Assembly (NCBI GenBank): GCA_910586735.1
Contig: CAJUJW010000087.1
Location: forward strand, 1 to 8,864
Direction of reading: 5' to 3'
From: an uncultured Oscillibacter sp.
Lineage (GTDB): Bacteria; Bacillota; Clostridia; Oscillospirales; Oscillospiraceae
Length of the DNA stretch: 8,864 nucleotides
In this document: piece by piece, positions 1 through 5,392 of the stretch
Position numbering within the stretch: position 1 is the stretch's first letter
Layout of the letters: each line of letters starts with the position of its first letter
Program-made: the position numbers and the translations under genes
The notes under the pieces: model-generated
Told to the model about the DNA's origin: nothing
Databases searched by the model: none
The model's input: the letters and a program-made list of their open reading frames with translations, nothing else

Positions 1-1407
1 GCAGATGCGGGCGTGGGCGTACTCCACGTAGTAGATGGGGTTCTCGGAGTCCTCCCGGACGGCGAGCCCCAGGTCAAAGTCCATCTGGGTGTCCGGCTTG
101 GCGTTGAAGAACCACCGGGCGGCGTCCACGGGCACCTCGTCCAGCAGGTCGCTGAGGGAGATGGCCTTGCCGGTGCGCTTGCTCATCTTCACCAGCTCCC
201 CGTCCCGGAGGAGCTTCACCAGCTGCATCAGCACGATGTCCAGCTTCCCGGACCCATCCAGGCCCAGGGCGTCCAGGGCGCCTTTCAGCCGGGCCACGTG
301 GCCGTGGTGGTCCGCGCCCCAGATGTTGATCACACGGTCAAAGCCCCGGGTCTCGAACTTGTTCCGGTGATAGGCGATGTCGGCGGCGAAGTAGGTGTAG
401 AACCCGTTGGCCCGGCGGAGTACGTCGTCCTTCAGGTCCAGCTTCTCGATGTCCTTTTCCTTCTTCCCGGCCTTGAGGAGGTTCTCCCGCATGATCTGGG
501 CGGTTTTCAGCCACAGGGCCCCGTCCTTCTCATAGGTCCAGCCCGCCTTGGTCAGAAGCGCCGCCGTCTCCGCCACCGCGCCGCTGTCGTGGAGGCTGGA
601 CTCATAGAACCAGGTGTCGTACTCAATCTTATAGCGCCGGAGGTCCGCCTCCATCTTGGGCAGGTTGACGGACAGGCCGTACTCCGCCATGGCGGCCATC
701 CAGTCCGCCTCGCCGGTCTCGCCGGGGAAGCCCTCGTGCTTCGCCAGGAAGCCCTTGGCCAGCTCCCGGATGTCGTCCCCCTGATAGCCGTCCTCCGGGA
801 AGGGGTAGTTGTCCTCCCCCAGAGTCTGCTGCATGCACCGGGCGTAGATGGACCGGGCAAACTTGTCAATCTGGTGCCCGGCGTCGTTGACGTAGAACTC
901 CCGGCTCACCTCCGCCCCGCAGGCGGAGAGGACGGAGGCCAGGGTGTCCCCCAGGACGCCGCCACGGGCGTTGCCCATGTGCATGGGCCCCGTGGGGTTG
1001 GCGGAGACGAACTCTACCATGATTTTCTGGCCCTTCAAATCGCCGGTCCGGCCGTAGTCCGCCCCCTCGCGCTCCACGGCGGCGCAGACCTCCTCATACC
1101 ACTTTCGTCCCAGGCGAAAGTTCAGGAAGCCGGGCCCGGCAATCTCGGCGGAGGCAAAGTAGCTGCCCTCCAGGTCCATGTGGTCCAGCAGGGCCTGGGC
1201 GATGTTCCGAGGAGGCTGGCGCAGGGTCTTGCTGGCCGCCAGGGCGAAGGTGGTGGTGAAGTCGCCGTTGGCGGCGTCCCTGGGGACCTCCACGGGGGCG
1301 GCGCCGGCCTGGGCCTGGGGGAGGGTTCCGTCCTCCACGGCGGCCCGGTAGGCGGCCAGCGCCAGAGCGGCGGCCTGGTCCTTGGCGTTTTGTACCATGT
1401 TTGTCAT
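1..1407 (-). CDS. argS: Arginyl-tRNA synthetase, partial (C-terminus beyond left edge)
   Basis: This class I aminoacyl-tRNA synthetase charges tRNA-Arg with arginine in the cytoplasm using ATP. The visible 469 codons cover the N-terminal add-1 type domain (about residues 1-110) and the Rossmann catalytic domain. The HIGH-class signature appears as HMGN at residues 143-146, inside SANPTGPMHMGNARGG. An intact KMSKR loop lies at residues 407-411. The C-terminal DALR anticodon-binding domain, roughly the last 90 residues of a usual protein of about 560, is missing because the gene runs off the window in frame. The start is ATG at 1407, preceded by an AAAGAGG ribosome binding site 9 bases upstream; a second in-frame ATG lies 9 bases downstream. 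It is the last visible gene of the murI - DUF1934 - argS transcription unit, with 34 bases to the upstream gene and no terminator between. Bacillus subtilis has the same ywiB-argS adjacency. Identification is very secure. Confidence 0.97.
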   Translation of the reverse strand, partial: MTNMVQNAKDQAAALALAAYRAAVEDGTLPQAQAGAAPVEVPRDAANGDFTTTFALAASKTLRQPPRNIAQALLDHMDLEGSYFASAEIAGPGFLNFRLGRKWYEEVCAAVEREGADYGRTGDLKGQKIMVEFVSANPTGPMHMGNARGGVLGDTLASVLSACGAEVSREFYVNDAGHQIDKFARSIYARCMQQTLGEDNYPFPEDGYQGDDIRELAKGFLAKHEGFPGETGEADWMAAMAEYGLSVNLPKMEADLRRYKIEYDTWFYESSLHDSGAVAETAALLTKAGWTYEKDGALWLKTAQIMRENLLKAGKKEKDIEKLDLKDDVLRRANGFYTYFAADIAYHRNKFETRGFDRVINIWGADHHGHVARLKGALDALGLDGSGKLDIVLMQLVKLLRDGELVKMSKRTGKAISLSDLLDEVPVDAARWFFNAKPDTQMDFDLGLAVREDSENPIYYVEYAHARIC

Positions 1408-1441
1408 ATGAAAAAACCTCTTTCCTTCCGGTATCTTTTGT

Positions 1442-1912
1442 TCAGGATTGCCCGATTTCCCTGGGCTCATGCTTCCGCCGGACGCGGATCTTGAAGGCGT
1501 TCCGCCCGGTGACGGAGTGGTCCACGGAGATGGAGTATTGCAGGTCCAGCAGTCCGCCCCGTTCCGTCAGGCTGTGGCGCAGGCGGCTGGTCTGGATGTC
1601 GATGGCCAGCTCGCCGAAGGGGGTCTCGTAGAGGGAGGTGTGCTGCTTGCCCTCCTCGAAAACCATCTGGGAGTTCACGCTGCCCGTCCGGCTCAGAATC
1701 ACCTGGGGGCCCCGGACCTCGAAGGTGGTGGTGGTGCCCTCCAGGCCGGTGAGCTCGCTCTCCTGATAGGACAGCGTCAGCTCTCCCTCCCCGCCCAGGG
1801 TCAGGGTGCCGTCGGTCATCAGCTCAATGCTGTCGGGGTCCATGTTCTCAAAGCGCTGCTCCGACCGGATGGTCAGCAGAACCGGCAGCGCGTTCATCTC
1901 AATACTGGTCAA
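1442..1912 (-). CDS. DUF1934 / YwiB-like beta-barrel protein
   Basis: This is a protein of about 156 residues in the DUF1934 (YwiB) family, predicted to fold as a small calycin-like beta-barrel. Its biochemical role is not known. The sequence shows the alternating beta-strand pattern of the family: an opening VLLTIRSEQRF strand, a central EGELTLSYQESELTGLEGTTTTFEV region and a later LLDLQYSISVD segment. There is no signal peptide or membrane segment. No ATG has a well-placed ribosome binding site. The ATG at 1897 has no good Shine-Dalgarno sequence, whereas TTG at 1912 has GGAGG (1920-1924) exactly 7 bases upstream, so the TTG is chosen. A TTG at 1918 would be only 1 base from the GGAGG. The chosen start overlaps the last 14 bases of murI, which suggests translational coupling. 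Its place directly upstream of argS matches the ywiB-argS arrangement of Bacillus and supports the family call. Confidence 0.85.
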   Translation of the reverse strand: MTSIEMNALPVLLTIRSEQRFENMDPDSIELMTDGTLTLGGEGELTLSYQESELTGLEGTTTTFEVRGPQVILSRTGSVNSQMVFEEGKQHTSLYETPFGELAIDIQTSRLRHSLTERGGLLDLQYSISVDHSVTGRNAFKIRVRRKHEPREIGQS

Positions 1913-2714
1913 TGTCAATCCTCCGTGCCATGTGGTGGATGTCCTCTTGTAAAAACAGGGAGGCCACGCCCTCGAAGTCCTCCGCCCGGTCGCTGACGTA
2001 GAAGGCCGCCTCTCCCCGCCTGTCCGCCGGGGCCCGGAGGCCCTGGGCCGTGAGAAGGCGCTTGAGCTCGAAGGCGGACTCCTCCCCGGCGGAGACCAGG
2101 GTGACGCCGGGGCCGCAGATACCGGCGATGACCTCCTCCAGAAGCGGATAGTGGGTGCAGCCCAGAATCAAGGCGTCCATGCCCCAGTCCAGCAGCGGGG
2201 CCAGGTACTCCCGGGCCACGGTCTCGATGACCACGTCCCCGGGGCGGAAGCGCCCGTTCTCCACCAGGGGCACGAACAGCGGGCAGGGCCGGCAGGAGAC
2301 CTCCACGTCCGGGTCCAGCCGCCGCAGCGCCGCCTCATAGGCCCCGGAACGGACGGAGGCCAGGGTGGCGATCATGCCCACCCGGCGCTTTCTCGTCACC
2401 GCCAGTGCCCGGCGGCAGGTGGGCTCCACCACGCCCACGATGGGCAGGTCGTTCTCCCCCCGGAGCGCGTCCAAGGAGGTGGTAGACACGGTGCCGCAGG
2501 CGATGAGCACCGCCTTGAGGTCAAAGGACCGCAGAAAGCGCAGGTCCTGCCGGGCGTATTTCAAAAGGGTCTCCCTGGACCGGCCGCCGTAGGGCACCCG
2601 GGCCGTATCGCCGAAGTAGATCAGGTTCTCCTCGGGCAGAATGCGCCGGAGGACCCGCACCGCCGTCAGCCCCCCCAGGCCGGAATCGAACACGCCGATG
2701 GGCCGCGTATCCAT
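1899..2714 (-). CDS. murI: Glutamate racemase
   Basis: This cofactor-independent racemase converts L-glutamate to the D-glutamate needed for peptidoglycan. The 271-residue length is normal for the family. The proton-abstracting pair is visible: D10-S11 in the opening IGVFDSGLGG motif, the first catalytic cysteine C73 and the second catalytic cysteine C186 in GCTHYP (185-190). The DTARVPYG motif lies at residues 36-43. The first cysteine sits in ACGT rather than the usual ACNT. The start is ATG at 2714, giving the expected N-terminus MDTRPIGVFDSG, with a GGAGA ribosome binding site about 7 bases upstream. The reading frame extends further upstream to 2882, but that extension is untranslated leader carrying the promoter. 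It is the first gene of the unit running into the DUF1934 gene, which overlaps its 3' end, and argS. Aspartate racemase is a less likely alternative because the glutamate racemase motifs fit well. Confidence 0.95.
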   Translation of the reverse strand: MDTRPIGVFDSGLGGLTAVRVLRRILPEENLIYFGDTARVPYGGRSRETLLKYARQDLRFLRSFDLKAVLIACGTVSTTSLDALRGENDLPIVGVVEPTCRRALAVTRKRRVGMIATLASVRSGAYEAALRRLDPDVEVSCRPCPLFVPLVENGRFRPGDVVIETVAREYLAPLLDWGMDALILGCTHYPLLEEVIAGICGPGVTLVSAGEESAFELKRLLTAQGLRAPADRRGEAAFYVSDRAEDFEGVASLFLQEDIHHMARRIDIDQY

Positions 2715-2769
2715 TGCCGTCTCTCCTCTCGTCAGGGGACAACGCAGAGCCCCTGTCACTGAGTTATGT

Positions 2770-2798
2770 ATTATACTATGAGACGCTCTTTGCCGCAA
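2770..2798 (-). promoter_or_regulatory. Probable sigma-A promoter of murI
   Basis: On the minus strand a perfect -10 TATAAT (2775-2770) lies 17 bases from a weak -35 TTGCGG (2798-2793), which matches TTGACA at 3 of 6 positions. Transcription would start near 2763 and give a leader of about 50 bases before murI. That leader holds a small inverted repeat CAGGGG/CCCCTG with an 11-base loop. The region is AT-rich and is shared with a promoter facing the other way. Confidence 0.65.
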
Positions 2799-2832
2799 GA
2801 CAGATTTTAGTCTTTTTGCCCTCTTTTTTATG

Positions 2833-2861
2833 TGGAATTTTTCCGGGAGTTCTGTTATAAT
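2833..2861 (+). promoter_or_regulatory. Probable extended -10 promoter of the unknown gene at 2915
   Basis: A perfect TATAAT at 2856-2861 is preceded by TGT, an extended -10 element. The -35 region 17 bases upstream (TGGAAT, 2833-2838) is poor, as is common for extended -10 promoters. Transcription would start near 2868, giving a leader of about 47 bases and leaving the GTG at 2870 outside the likely coding region. It is divergent to the murI promoter. Confidence 0.55.
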
Positions 2862-2914
2862 CATGCCGTGTGCTGAAATCAACCGCCGCCGGCGCTGCGA
2901 GGAGGGGCCTGAGC

Positions 2915-3328
2915 ATGAAAATTGAGTTGACAGAACAACAGTACCGCTATCTGCTGGATCTGGTCTACATAGGCAATTGGGTCCTCAATTCCACCCGAGA
3001 GGACGACCGCATCAAGGAGTACGACCAGGTGGAGAGCCTGGTTTTCTCCCACTGCCTCCGCCACCGCATGGGCAAGCTGGTGGAGCTGTACCAGGGGGAG
3101 CTGATCCCCTCCAGGGCCTTTGCCAACGGCGGCATCCACGAGGCCATTGAAAATTACGAGGATGTGGTCTTTTACGAGATTCTGGCGGAGGAGCTGGCCC
3201 TGCGGGACCTGGACGGCGAGCCCCTGACCCGGGAGAACTACGGGGCCCTCATGGAGCGGATCGACACCTATCTGGACGAGTTCGACGAGCACGGCACCGA
3301 GCATATCTCCATCGATCTGGACGAGTAG
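2915..3328 (+). CDS. Hypothetical protein, acidic, mostly helical
   Basis: I do not recognise this 137-residue protein. It is strongly acidic, with many Glu and Asp residues and an ISIDLDE tail. It has no signal peptide, membrane segment or cysteine pairs. The hydrophobic pattern suggests helices, for example LTEQQYRYLLDLVYIGNWVL at the N-terminus and a later IENYEDVVFYEILAEELAL helix, so it is probably a small soluble cytoplasmic protein. ATG at 2915 is chosen because AGGAGG lies about 9 bases upstream; the open frame extends to a GTG at 2870, but that would sit almost on the predicted transcription start. Codon use is GC-rich like the neighbours, so it looks native and expressed. It stands alone between divergent murI and convergent rpsU, with its own promoter and terminator. 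The neighbours give no firm clue to its job. Confidence 0.85.
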   Translation: MKIELTEQQYRYLLDLVYIGNWVLNSTREDDRIKEYDQVESLVFSHCLRHRMGKLVELYQGELIPSRAFANGGIHEAIENYEDVVFYEILAEELALRDLDGEPLTRENYGALMERIDTYLDEFDEHGTEHISIDLDE

Positions 3329-3373
3329 GCGCCGCGCCGGAGTGTTCTTTTCAGGCGAGTTCTTTTCATAAGA

Positions 3374-3403
3374 AAGCCGCCGTGCCTTTGGCACGGCGGC
3401 TTT
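3374..3403. terminator. Bidirectional rho-independent terminator
   Basis: An 11-bp GC-rich stem (3376-3386 with 3390-3400, GCCGCCGTGCC/GGCACGGCGGC) closes a 3-base loop and is extended by A-T pairs. A T-run follows on the plus strand (3401-3404), and the flanking A residues give a T-run on the minus strand. It lies between the converging gene at 2915-3328 and rpsU, so it probably ends both transcripts. Confidence 0.92.
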
Positions 3404-3414
3404 TCAGACGGAGA

Positions 3415-3597
3415 TTAATAGTAGCGCTTTTTGTTCTTGCGAGCGGCCTCAGACTTCTTGCGCCGCCTTACGCTGGGACTCTCGTAGTGCTCACGCTTCC
3501 GAACCTCGGCCAGGACTCCGGCCTTCGCGCAGCTGCGCTTAAAGCGTTTCAGCGCGCTGTCGATGGATTCGTTTTCCTTCACATGGATCTCAGACAT
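3415..3597 (-). CDS. rpsU: 30S ribosomal protein S21
   Basis: This small, very basic 60-residue protein belongs to the ribosomal small subunit, where S21 sits near the anti-Shine-Dalgarno end of 16S rRNA and assists initiation. The sequence shows the family hallmarks: an N-terminal IHVKENESIDSALKRFKR segment, a central GVLAEVRKREHYESPSVRRR segment and a lysine/arginine-rich tail ending in KNKKRYY. The length is normal for Firmicutes. ATG at 3597 follows a doubled ribosome binding site (GGAGGGAGGG on the minus strand, 3616-3607) with a 9-base spacer. The gene stands alone: it has a perfect-consensus promoter at 3705-3677, a leader of about 70 bases containing a hairpin, and the shared terminator just past its stop. 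In many Clostridia rpsU is followed by a yqeY-type gene; here it is not. Confidence 0.97.
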   Translation of the reverse strand: MSEIHVKENESIDSALKRFKRSCAKAGVLAEVRKREHYESPSVRRRKKSEAARKNKKRYY

Positions 3598-3619
3598 CTA
3601 TATTTTCCCTCCCTCCGAG

Positions 3620-3642
3620 GTATCCGGCTATTTCCAGGATAC
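3620..3642 (-). promoter_or_regulatory. Hairpin in the rpsU 5' UTR next to the ribosome binding site
   Basis: The minus-strand transcript can form an 8-bp stem, GTATCC-GG with CC-GGATAC, with a single bulged U and a 6-base loop. It ends 3 bases before the doubled GGAGGG ribosome binding site. A hairpin here could mark a leader used for control of ribosomal protein translation, but that role is inferred from position only. Confidence 0.5.
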
Positions 3643-3676
3643 TTTAAGGGCCATGTTATATGGCGTCAATACTGTC

Positions 3677-3705
3677 ATTATACAGATTCCGCCCAAACTT
3701 GTCAA
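3677..3705 (-). promoter_or_regulatory. Perfect-consensus sigma-A promoter of rpsU
   Basis: On the minus strand, TTGACA (3705-3700) is followed by a 17-base spacer and TATAAT (3682-3677). Both boxes match the consensus fully, as fits a heavily expressed ribosomal protein gene. Transcription is expected near 3670, about 72 bases before the rpsU start codon. Confidence 0.93.
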
Positions 3706-3730
3706 GAGTGTTTTTTATGAAAATTCCCTC

Positions 3731-3759
3731 TTGACAAACCGCCGGAAATCCTGTATCTT
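3731..3759 (+). promoter_or_regulatory. Sigma-A promoter of the leucine operon leader
   Basis: A perfect -35 TTGACA (3731-3736) is followed by a 17-base spacer and TATCTT (3754-3759), a near-consensus -10. Transcription would start near 3766-3767, just before the T-box Stem I. The -35 is divergent to the rpsU -35, with 25 bases between the two boxes. Confidence 0.85.
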
Positions 3760-3766
3760 ATTGCCC

Positions 3767-4058
3767 AACAACAGCATCTTGAAACGCGATGACAGGGAGA
3801 AAGTCCCCTCCAGACGCTTCAGAGAGCCGCCGGACGCTGCAAGGCGGCGCGGAGGAACGGGATGTCACTGGCCCTTGAGCGGCCCCGCTGAGACCGGCCC
3901 TCCGGTTTAGGCGGGGACGGGGTTCCTCTCCGTTACCAGAGAGGCGGGATTCGTCCGGCGCGCCGGGCCGATGCCGGAAGCGGGCAGTTTTCTGCCAATG
4001 AGAGTGGTACCGCGGAAGCCGAGCTTTCGTCTCTTGCAAGGGAGACGAGGGCTTTTTT
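3767..4058 (+). ncRNA. T-box riboswitch leader, probably tRNA-Leu responsive
   Basis: This untranslated leader senses uncharged tRNA and lets transcription continue when the amino acid is short. The highly conserved T-box core AGAGTGGTACCGCGG lies at 4001-4015. Stem I has the kink-turn element GATGA (3788-3792) opposite TTGA (3875-3878), the AG bulge AGAGAG (3821-3826) and a distal GCCGCC/GGCGGC stem with the conserved GACGCTGCAA-type loop. The likely specifier is CTG (3868-3870), a leucine codon, in the internal loop after GTCA. A Stem II-like element (3883-3888 with 3911-3916, enclosing ACCGG/CCGGT) and hairpins at 3925-3944 and 3983-3996 follow. The antiterminator can form from GAGAG (4000-4004) with CTCTT (4031-4035) and GCG (4012-4014) with CGT (4028-4030), leaving the TGGTACC bulge. 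TGGT would pair with ACCA, matching the A discriminator of tRNA-Leu. The downstream leuC-leuD-leuB genes support the leucine call. Specifier placement is by hand folding. Confidence 0.93.
4022..4058 (+). terminator. T-box regulated intrinsic terminator before leuC
   Basis: A 12-bp stem, including two G-T pairs, forms between 4022-4033 and 4042-4053 with an 8-base loop and is followed by a run of six T (4053-4058). The 5' arm overlaps bases that pair with the T-box core in the antiterminator (4028-4035), so the two structures exclude each other, as expected for control by uncharged tRNA. Confidence 0.93.
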
Positions 4059-4126
4059 GTCGTATGGGCCGGGAGGGCCGCCGGCTGCCTTCGATACCTT
4101 TATATTAATAAGGAGCGTGAACACGA

Positions 4127-5386
4127 ATGGGAATGACTCAAACGCAAAAAATCCTGGCCAGGCACGCGGGGCTGGAGTCCGTCCGGGCGGGCCAGCTGAT
4201 CCAGGCCAAGCTGGACCTGGTGCTGGGCAACGACATCACCACCCCCGTGGCGGTCAACGAGTTCGAGGCCGCGGGCTTCGACCGGGTCTTTGACAAGAGC
4301 AAAATCGCCCTGGTGATGGACCACTTCGCCCCCAACAAGGACATCAAGGCCGCCGCCCAGTGCAAGCAGTGCCGCGCCTTCGCCCGGCGCTTTAACATCG
4401 ACAACTATTTCGACGTGGGCGAAATGGGCATTGAGCACGCCCTCCTCCCGGAAAAGGGCCTGGTCGCCCCCGGTGAGGCCGTCATCGGCGCGGACTCCCA
4501 CACCTGCACCTACGGGGCCCTGGGGGCCTTCTCCACCGGCGTTGGGTCCACGGACATGGGCGCCGCCATGGCCGCCGGCGAGACCTGGTTCAAGGTGCCC
4601 TCCGCCATCAAGGTGAACCTCACCGGCAGCTTACGGCCCTTCGTCTCCGGCAAGGACGTGATTCTGACCCTCATCGGCATGATCGGCGTCGACGGGGCCC
4701 GGTATCAGTCCCTGGAGTTCGCCGGGCCCGGCGTGGCCGCCCTCTCCATCTACGACCGGCTGACCATCTCCAACATGGCCATCGAGGCCGGGGCGAAAAA
4801 CGGCATCTTCCCCGTCGACGACATTACGAAAGCCTATGTGGAAGGGCGGGTGAACCGCCCCTGGACCGCCTATGAGGCGGACCCGGACGCCGAGTATGAG
4901 CGGGTGGTGGACATCGACCTCTCCCAGGTGGACTGCACCGTGGCCTACCCCCACCTCCCCGAAAACGCCCACAGCGCCCGGGAGGGGGCGGACATCAAAA
5001 TCGACCAGATTGTCATCGGCTCCTGCACCAACGGCCAGCTGCCGGACCTGGAGGCCGCCGCCGCCATTTTGAAGGGGCGGCACCTGGCCAGGGACGTGCG
5101 GGGCATCGTGATTCCCGCCACCATGAATGTCTACAGAGAATGCATGAAGCGGGGCCTCACGGACATCTTCCTGGACGCGGGCTGCATCGTCTCCACCCCC
5201 ACCTGCGGGCCCTGCCTGGGCGGCTACATGGGCATTCTGGCCGCCGGGGAGCGCTGCGTCTCCACCACCAACCGCAACTTCGTGGGCCGCATGGGCCACG
5301 TGGACAGCGAGGTCTATCTGGCCTCCCCCGCCGTGGCCGCCGCGTCCGGCGTCGCGGGGCACATCGCCCATCCGGAAGAACTGTGA
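4127..5386 (+). CDS. leuC: 3-isopropylmalate dehydratase large subunit
   Basis: LeuC is the iron-sulfur subunit of isopropylmalate isomerase, which converts 2-isopropylmalate to 3-isopropylmalate in leucine synthesis in the cytoplasm. The 419-residue length and the MGMTQTQKILARHAG opening fit the prokaryotic type 2 (HacA-like) LeuC found in Clostridia and archaea, which pairs with a short LeuD. The aconitase [4Fe-4S] ligands are present: C300 in IGSCTNGQ, and C360 and C363 in TPTCGPCLGG. Other aconitase-family motifs are DHFAPNKD near residues 65-72, GADSHTCTYGALGAFSTGVGS near residues 121-141, and NRNFVGRMGH near the C-terminus. ATG at 4127 has AAGGAG 11 bases upstream, slightly far but the only good candidate. 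It is the first gene after the T-box. Homoaconitase or citraconate-type activity cannot be ruled out from sequence, but leuD and leuB nearby make leucine synthesis the best call. Confidence 0.95.
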   Translation: MGMTQTQKILARHAGLESVRAGQLIQAKLDLVLGNDITTPVAVNEFEAAGFDRVFDKSKIALVMDHFAPNKDIKAAAQCKQCRAFARRFNIDNYFDVGEMGIEHALLPEKGLVAPGEAVIGADSHTCTYGALGAFSTGVGSTDMGAAMAAGETWFKVPSAIKVNLTGSLRPFVSGKDVILTLIGMIGVDGARYQSLEFAGPGVAALSIYDRLTISNMAIEAGAKNGIFPVDDITKAYVEGRVNRPWTAYEADPDAEYERVVDIDLSQVDCTVAYPHLPENAHSAREGADIKIDQIVIGSCTNGQLPDLEAAAAILKGRHLARDVRGIVIPATMNVYRECMKRGLTDIFLDAGCIVSTPTCGPCLGGYMGILAAGERCVSTTNRNFVGRMGHVDSEVYLASPAVAAASGVAGHIAHPEEL

Positions 5387-5392
5387 TCAATT

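Noticed and set aside
13..1494. Long plus-strand open frame of 493 codons
   Set aside because: It is antisense to argS; the minus strand carries intact synthetase motifs, and the plus-strand translation is low-complexity Val/Gly/Leu typical of a GC-rich shadow frame.
2151..2762. Plus-strand open frame of 203 codons
   Set aside because: It is antisense to murI, has a His/Gln/Gly-rich composition with no recognisable domain, and no ribosome binding site supports it.
3382..3910. Short open frames across the rpsU and T-box region
   Set aside because: They run antisense to rpsU or through RNA structural elements of the leader, and their products look random.
3767..4126. Leader-peptide attenuation of the leucine operon
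   Set aside because: There is no short open frame with a run of leucine codons; the conserved T-box core and antiterminator explain the leader better.
4631..5371. Minus-strand open frame of 246 codons
   Set aside because: It lies entirely within leuC on the opposite strand and is Gly/Val/His-rich shadow sequence.
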